NCBI GenBank assembly: GCA_905203045.1
Contig: CAJKUH010000029.1
Span: 1 to 16,554 of the forward strand
DNA length: 16,554 bases
DNA from: an uncultured Eggerthella sp.
Lineage (GTDB): Bacteria; Actinomycetota; Coriobacteriia; Coriobacteriales; Eggerthellaceae
Direction: 5' to 3'
Shown: positions 13,097 to 16,554 of the stretch, one piece after another
Numbering within the stretch: the stretch's first letter is position 1
Layout of the letters: every line of letters begins with the position of its first letter
Translations under genes and position numbers: made by a program
The notes under the pieces: model-generated
What the model saw: the letters and a program-made list of their open reading frames with translations, nothing else
Told to the model about the DNA's origin: nothing
Database searches by the model: none

Positions 13097-15076
13097 TTAC
13101 TTGACACGTTTCAGAACGCAGGCGAAATGGGCATCGTAAATCGGCCCAGTGACCTTTTCGCGATACAGCGCATCGGTTGCGAAGGTGCGAACCACCTCGA
13201 ATCCCTTTCCTGCATCGCTTTCCAAGAAGGAATCGATAACGTCCTGGTTCTCCTCCTTTAGAACCGTGCACGTTGCAAAGGTGAGCTGCCCACCCACTTT
13301 GACCAGACGCGCTGCCTGGGCAAGCATCTTCGAGCCAACGCCCGCAAGCGAGGAAACGTCTTCGGCGGTCATGCGCCAACGGATGTCCGGGTGGCGACGC
13401 AGGGTGCCGATGCCCGAGCACGGCGCATCGACGAATACTGCATCATACGTTTCCGCCTCGAAGGCGGAAAGGTTCGTGGCATCTTTCACGAACACTTCGT
13501 TCTGCAGGATGTTCGCCTGCTCAAGATGCTTCTTGCGCTCTTCGGTGCGCTGCACGTCCATATCAAGCGTGTCGATGGCAAGCTGCTTATGGAAGCGGGA
13601 AAGCGCCGCGTTCTGAAGCAAGATAGTCTTCGTGCCACGGCCTGCGCCGATCTCCAGGAAGCGCTCAGGCTTTTCCTCGGGCATGGCAAGCGCGGCGATG
13701 CACTGCGCCGCAACATCGGTAACCACCAGGCCGCCTTCGGAAAGCAGCTTCGAAACGTACTCGTCGGCAACGGCCTTGCGCTCAGCGAAGCCGAAAGCCG
13801 GGAAAACCAGCGGGATATCGACCGATTTGGAAACGGGAACAACCTTGATATGGCGCTGCACCATTTCCTGAAGCGTCTTAGCACCGTCAACGCAGGCCAG
13901 GTTCAGCATGAAGAACAACGGCGCAGCATTGTTGGAGCGCTGCAGGAAGCGAACGGCCTGCTCGTGGCCCAACTCATTGACAAGGCGCTCGGTGAGCCAC
14001 AGCGGATAGCCTTCGGCCATGGCAAGTGCCTTCGGCGAGGTTTCCACATCGCCGAACGGGAACTGCTCTTTGAGCTCGACGGCACGATGCAGCGCGAAGT
14101 TCGCAAGGCCCTTGGCCTGCGGCGCGAAGGAGCGAACCACTTCAACGCCCTGGTCAATGGCCACATGATCGGGCTTGTTCAGATAGAACACTTCGCAGAA
14201 CGACATGCGAAGCGCATCGCGGACATCGGGTTCGATGTCTTCGGGGTTGTCCAGGACAGAATCGATGAGCTCGTCAAGCGCGCCCTTGCGGGCAACCACT
14301 TCCGTTGCCAACAGACGGGCAAACGCGCGTTCGGGACCGGGTTTGTCGGAATACGTGATGAACTTGTCTACCCCTTCGCTGAGGTAGCAGCCTTCTTCGC
14401 GGATATAGACCAACACCTCGTGGGCAAGAAGGCGAGCCGGCGTTGCCTTGGTGAAGGAGCGCTTCTTCTTGCCCTGGCCAGCGCGGTAGCCCAAGCTCTT
14501 GGTGCCGCCGAGGCTATCGTGTCGGTCGAAACCGGCAAAGCCGTTGGGCCTGCGCTTTTCCGCGCCCTCTGCATTCTGATCACGGGGTGCACGACGGCGG
14601 TCGTCGAACGAACGCGACCCGCGGTCGTCCTTGAAGCCGCGGCCGGTACGCGTGTCGCCGTCGAAGGAACGCTTGGGCTTACGGTTCCTGTCGCCACCGC
14701 GGTAAGAACCCTTGTAGCCGCCGTCGGATGTGCGGTCGCTCTTCGACTGCCTCTCGTCATCGAAGCGACGATCGGGACGCTTGCCCTTGTCGTCGAAGCG
14801 CTTATCAGAGCGCTTGAAATCACGCGAACCAGACTTGTCGTAGCGTGGCTTGCCGGGTTTCCCATCGCGCTTCGGGTAGCCTTTGCCACCGCGCGAATCG
14901 CCGTTGCCGGAAAAGCCCGGCTTGCCGCCTCGGCCCTTGCCCGCGGGTTTGCCGCCGCGGTAGCCGCCCTTGCCACTGCCGCCGGGCTTTCCGCCGCGGT
15001 AACCGCCCTTTCCAGCCGGCCTACCGCTTCGTGCGGCACTGCCGTTCTGTTTGTATCCGCCTTTGTTGTTATCCAT
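13097..15076 (-). CDS. rsmB: 16S rRNA (cytosine-967-C5) methyltransferase RsmB with RGG-like N-terminal extension
   Basis: RsmB methylates C967 of 16S rRNA with S-adenosylmethionine. The 659-residue protein has three parts. Residues 1-208 are a low-complexity, strongly basic Gly/Arg/Lys/Asp-rich segment with KGGYRGGKP repeats. Residues about 210-335 are a NusB-like RNA-binding domain (TPARLLAHEVL ... DHVAIDQGVEVVRSF ... GLANFALHRAV). Residues about 340-659 are the methyltransferase, with VDAPCSGIGTLRRHPDIRW (Cys553 of the PC motif) and TFATCTVLKEENQ (Cys603, the likely nucleophile). Motif I reads FLEIGAGRGTKT rather than the usual LCAAPGGKT. The family is normally about 430-450 residues. The ATG at 15076 overlaps the fmt stop by eight bases with GGAG upstream; a start at 15160 would lie deep in fmt. 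RsmB beside fmt is a classic pairing. The exact target base is assumed from the family. Confidence 0.93.
   Translation of the reverse strand: MDNNKGGYKQNGSAARSGRPAGKGGYRGGKPGGSGKGGYRGGKPAGKGRGGKPGFSGNGDSRGGKGYPKRDGKPGKPRYDKSGSRDFKRSDKRFDDKGKRPDRRFDDERQSKSDRTSDGGYKGSYRGGDRNRKPKRSFDGDTRTGRGFKDDRGSRSFDDRRRAPRDQNAEGAEKRRPNGFAGFDRHDSLGGTKSLGYRAGQGKKKRSFTKATPARLLAHEVLVYIREEGCYLSEGVDKFITYSDKPGPERAFARLLATEVVARKGALDELIDSVLDNPEDIEPDVRDALRMSFCEVFYLNKPDHVAIDQGVEVVRSFAPQAKGLANFALHRAVELKEQFPFGDVETSPKALAMAEGYPLWLTERLVNELGHEQAVRFLQRSNNAAPLFFMLNLACVDGAKTLQEMVQRHIKVVPVSKSVDIPLVFPAFGFAERKAVADEYVSKLLSEGGLVVTDVAAQCIAALAMPEEKPERFLEIGAGRGTKTILLQNAALSRFHKQLAIDTLDMDVQRTEERKKHLEQANILQNEVFVKDATNLSAFEAETYDAVFVDAPCSGIGTLRRHPDIRWRMTAEDVSSLAGVGSKMLAQAARLVKVGGQLTFATCTVLKEENQDVIDSFLESDAGKGFEVVRTFATDALYREKVTGPIYDAHFACVLKRVK
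14945..15010 (-). repeat. Imperfect 27-base direct repeat encoding KGGYRGGKP
   Basis: Two 27-base copies, 14984-15010 and 14945-14971, differ at only a few positions and each encodes KGGYRGGKP (RsmB residues 23-31 and 36-44). A shorter relative, KGRGGKP (47-53), follows. They form the core of the Gly/Arg-rich tail and may have arisen by slippage. Confidence 0.85.
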
Positions 15077-16022
15077 GGATCTCCTGCCATTCAATGCCGC
15101 CCTGCTTGATACCCTGGATGCCCGCTGCGAATGCCTTCGCTTCCATGGGCTTCTTTCCATCGGGCTTGACGGACGTCAATTCCAAAATCGAGTTTTCGCA
15201 CCCCAAGAACAGGCGCTTTGCCGCAAAGGCAACCTGCCCCTTTCCAAGAGAAACCGGGCACGTGTCGGTTGCCACCTCATGTGCGGCCAGCACGGCAAGC
15301 GGTTTTCCACCCACCATGCATCGGCACGTGTGGCTCTCTGAAGAGGCCAGCACCCGCACTTCTGCCTGATGCGCGCTCAGCTGCGGAGAAATGTCAAGCT
15401 CGCCCTTGGCGATTTTCTGAGCATAGGTTGCCTCAGCTTCAGACTGCTCGGTCCAGGCAACTTCTTCGCCCGCTTCGAGAGCATCCAACACGGTAATCAA
15501 CGCATCCGACCCCAATAAAGCCAGTTCGCCGGTAAGCTCGGTAGCGCTTTTACCGCAAACAGAAGTAGAACGCACTTCTGCAGTAGCGCCGGTGTCCAGG
15601 CCTTCCTCCATGCGCATGATGCCGATGCCCGTTTGCTCATCGTCCGCCAAAATAGCGCGCTCGATGGGAGCAGCGCCCCTCCAACGGGGAAGCAGCGAGC
15701 CATGCACATTCAGGCAGCCGAAACGGGGAAGCTCCAACACGCGCTTGGGAAGAATGGCACCATAAGCGGCAACGCAGGCAACATCGGGATTCAACGAGGA
15801 AAACGCCTCAAACGCTTCATCGCTTTTCATCGAGGAAAACTCGTAAACGGGAACTCCTGCCTTGACGGCGACCTCTTTCACCGGCGAGGGAACGAGTTTC
15901 CTGCCACGCCCGCGAACCGCATCGGGACGCGTGAAGCATCCGACCACCTCGTGTTTCGAGGCAACAAGGGCGTTCAGAATGCTTGCGGCAAATTCCGGTG
16001 TGCCCATGAAAACAACGCGCAT
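15069..16022 (-). CDS. fmt: Methionyl-tRNA formyltransferase
   Basis: Fmt formylates initiator Met-tRNA using 10-formyl-tetrahydrofolate. The 317-residue protein starts MRVVFMGTPEFAASIL, the standard N-terminus. RGRGRKLVPSPVKEVA (37-52) is the loop that recognises the tRNA acceptor stem. LNVHGSLLPRWRGAAPI (104-120) holds catalytic Asn105 and His107, and GLDTG (141-145) holds Asp143. The C-terminal OB-fold domain spans about 205-317. Length is normal. The ATG at 16022 is one base after the def stop, with GGGGAG ten bases upstream; a reading from 16076 would add 18 residues inside def that the family lacks. The stop overlaps rsmB by eight bases. Pairing with def is functional: Fmt adds the formyl group that Def later removes. 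Confidence 0.97.
   Translation of the reverse strand: MRVVFMGTPEFAASILNALVASKHEVVGCFTRPDAVRGRGRKLVPSPVKEVAVKAGVPVYEFSSMKSDEAFEAFSSLNPDVACVAAYGAILPKRVLELPRFGCLNVHGSLLPRWRGAAPIERAILADDEQTGIGIMRMEEGLDTGATAEVRSTSVCGKSATELTGELALLGSDALITVLDALEAGEEVAWTEQSEAEATYAQKIAKGELDISPQLSAHQAEVRVLASSESHTCRCMVGGKPLAVLAAHEVATDTCPVSLGKGQVAFAAKRLFLGCENSILELTSVKPDGKKPMEAKAFAAGIQGIKQGGIEWQEIHG
15081..15085 (-). promoter_or_regulatory. Shine-Dalgarno sequence that fixes the rsmB start
   Basis: AGGAG on the minus strand lies four bases before the ATG at 15076, within the last codons of fmt. It supports the eight-base overlap junction over the upstream start at 15160. Confidence 0.8.
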
Positions 16023-16023
16023 G

Positions 16024-16548
16024 CTATTCCGTCTCCCCGGGTTTGGCACCGTTGGCGAGCGCGATGTTGTAGTCATGCAGCGCCTTCACCCTGTCCATCG
16101 GCGCACACGACTCGAACAGCGTGATGCCATCAAGGTGATCGATCTCGTGCTGGAAGCAGCGACCCAGCAGGCCATCGCTTTCCAATTCGCACAGCGTGCC
16201 GTCAAGGTCATAGAAGCGAACACGGGAAATCTCGTGGCGGGTGATGGGCACCGAAATACCCGGAATGGAAAGGCATCCTTCGTCTGCCGTTACCAGTTCC
16301 CCTTTGCGCTCAATGACTTCAGGGTTGATAAGAACAAGCGGGTTGGACGTTTCATTGGGGCCGTCATAGCAGTCGATAACCACCATACGCTTGTTAAGGC
16401 CAACCTGCGGTGCGGCAAGGCCACATCCGTTGTTGGCGTACATGGTGTTGAGCATCTGCTTTGCCAGCTTCTTCAACGACTTATCGCCAACCTGGCACGG
16501 CTCGCACACCTGACGCAAACCCGGGTCGGGCGAAAGAACGATATTCAT
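16024..16548 (-). CDS. def: Peptide deformylase
   Basis: Def removes the formyl group from the N-terminus of nascent proteins and uses a metal ion, usually Fe2+. The 174-residue protein has all three signature motifs: GCGLAAPQVG (41-50), EGCLSIPG (90-97) with the metal ligand Cys92, and QHEIDHLDG (133-141) with ligands His134 and His138 and catalytic Glu135. Length is normal. The ATG at 16548 is followed by NIVLSPDPGLR, typical of the family, and AGGA lies two to three bases upstream at the very edge of the window, so the full ribosome-binding region and the promoter cannot be seen. It is one base from fmt and heads the visible def-fmt-rsmB cluster; an upstream gene such as priA is common in this context but lies outside. 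Confidence 0.97.
   Translation of the reverse strand: MNIVLSPDPGLRQVCEPCQVGDKSLKKLAKQMLNTMYANNGCGLAAPQVGLNKRMVVIDCYDGPNETSNPLVLINPEVIERKGELVTADEGCLSIPGISVPITRHEISRVRFYDLDGTLCELESDGLLGRCFQHEIDHLDGITLFESCAPMDRVKALHDYNIALANGAKPGETE
16033..16038 (-). promoter_or_regulatory. Shine-Dalgarno sequence that fixes the fmt start
   Basis: GGGGAG on the minus strand lies ten bases before the ATG at 16022, inside the end of def. It favours the short fmt form over a start at 16076. Confidence 0.7.
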
Positions 16549-16554
16549 GGTCCT

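Noticed and set aside
14945..15010. Short direct repeats considered as a CRISPR-like array
   Set aside because: Only two copies are present, the spacing is 12 bases, they are in frame inside a gene, and no cas genes are near.
14900..15060. Gly-rich repeats read as a possible collagen-like or cell-surface gene
   Set aside because: The frame continues without a break into the NusB-like and methyltransferase domains of RsmB, and no signal peptide or Gly-X-Y periodicity is present.
13391..15109. A 572-codon plus-strand frame rich in Ala, Val, Thr and Leu opposite rsmB
   Set aside because: It is the antisense of the RsmB methyltransferase and its Gly/Arg repeats; the hydrophobic look follows from complementing Gly/Arg codons. 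No ribosome-binding site or motif supports it.
1..16554. A novel defence, mobile or secretion system
   Set aside because: All sixteen genes fit known housekeeping families or a degenerate relative of one; no transposase, integrase, toxin, nuclease cluster, tRNA attachment site or sharp composition change was seen.

Overview
The window is a compact bacterial housekeeping region, about 57-58% G+C by eye. Every credible gene lies on the minus strand, so the window is read here from right to left. The presence of mIHF (mihF) next to gmk and rpoZ points to Actinomycetota. A PyrK-dependent (class 1B) dihydroorotate dehydrogenase, a Bacillus-like PyrR and a Bacillus-type ThiI suggest an anaerobic lineage such as Coriobacteriia (Eggerthellales relatives). 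That placement is inference from gene content and protein style, not from a database search.

Region 1 (16548-13097) is a translation cluster, def-fmt-rsmB. Peptide deformylase and Met-tRNA formyltransferase act at opposite ends of N-formylmethionine metabolism. RsmB is a 16S rRNA m5C methyltransferase that here carries an unusual Gly/Arg/Lys-rich disordered N-terminal extension of about 208 residues. An intrinsic terminator (13049-13086) closes this unit.

Region 2 (13050-2549) is a de novo pyrimidine operon: pyrR-pyrB-pyrC-carA-carB-pyrK-pyrD-pyrF, then a degenerate phosphoribosyltransferase in the position where pyrE would be expected. Its leader holds a sigma70-type promoter with TATAAT, a sequence that fits the PyrR-binding loop (CAGAGA hexaloop), and a downstream hairpin with a T run. 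Together these suggest UMP/PRPP-controlled attenuation by the first gene product, PyrR. Most junctions overlap or are separated by only a few bases, and a strong terminator (2549-2579) ends the operon. The encoded enzymes cover carbamoyl phosphate to orotate and OMP to UMP. The orotate-to-OMP step is not convincingly encoded, because the last gene lacks a recognisable PRPP loop.

Region 3 (2540-1) begins with a 279-base intergenic stretch holding inverted repeats and weak promoter candidates. It continues with mihF, gmk, rpoZ and a thiI that runs off the left edge. These genes cover nucleoid architecture, GMP phosphorylation, the RNA polymerase omega subunit and tRNA 4-thiouridine synthesis. 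The order pyrR-B-C-carA-carB-...-pyrF-...-mihF-gmk-rpoZ resembles the arrangement known from mycobacteria.

No mobile element, CRISPR array, tRNA, rRNA or defence system was seen. The most unusual items are the PyrE-like protein without a PRPP motif, the RGG-like tail on RsmB, the PyrR attenuator, and a roughly 30-residue insertion in CarA.
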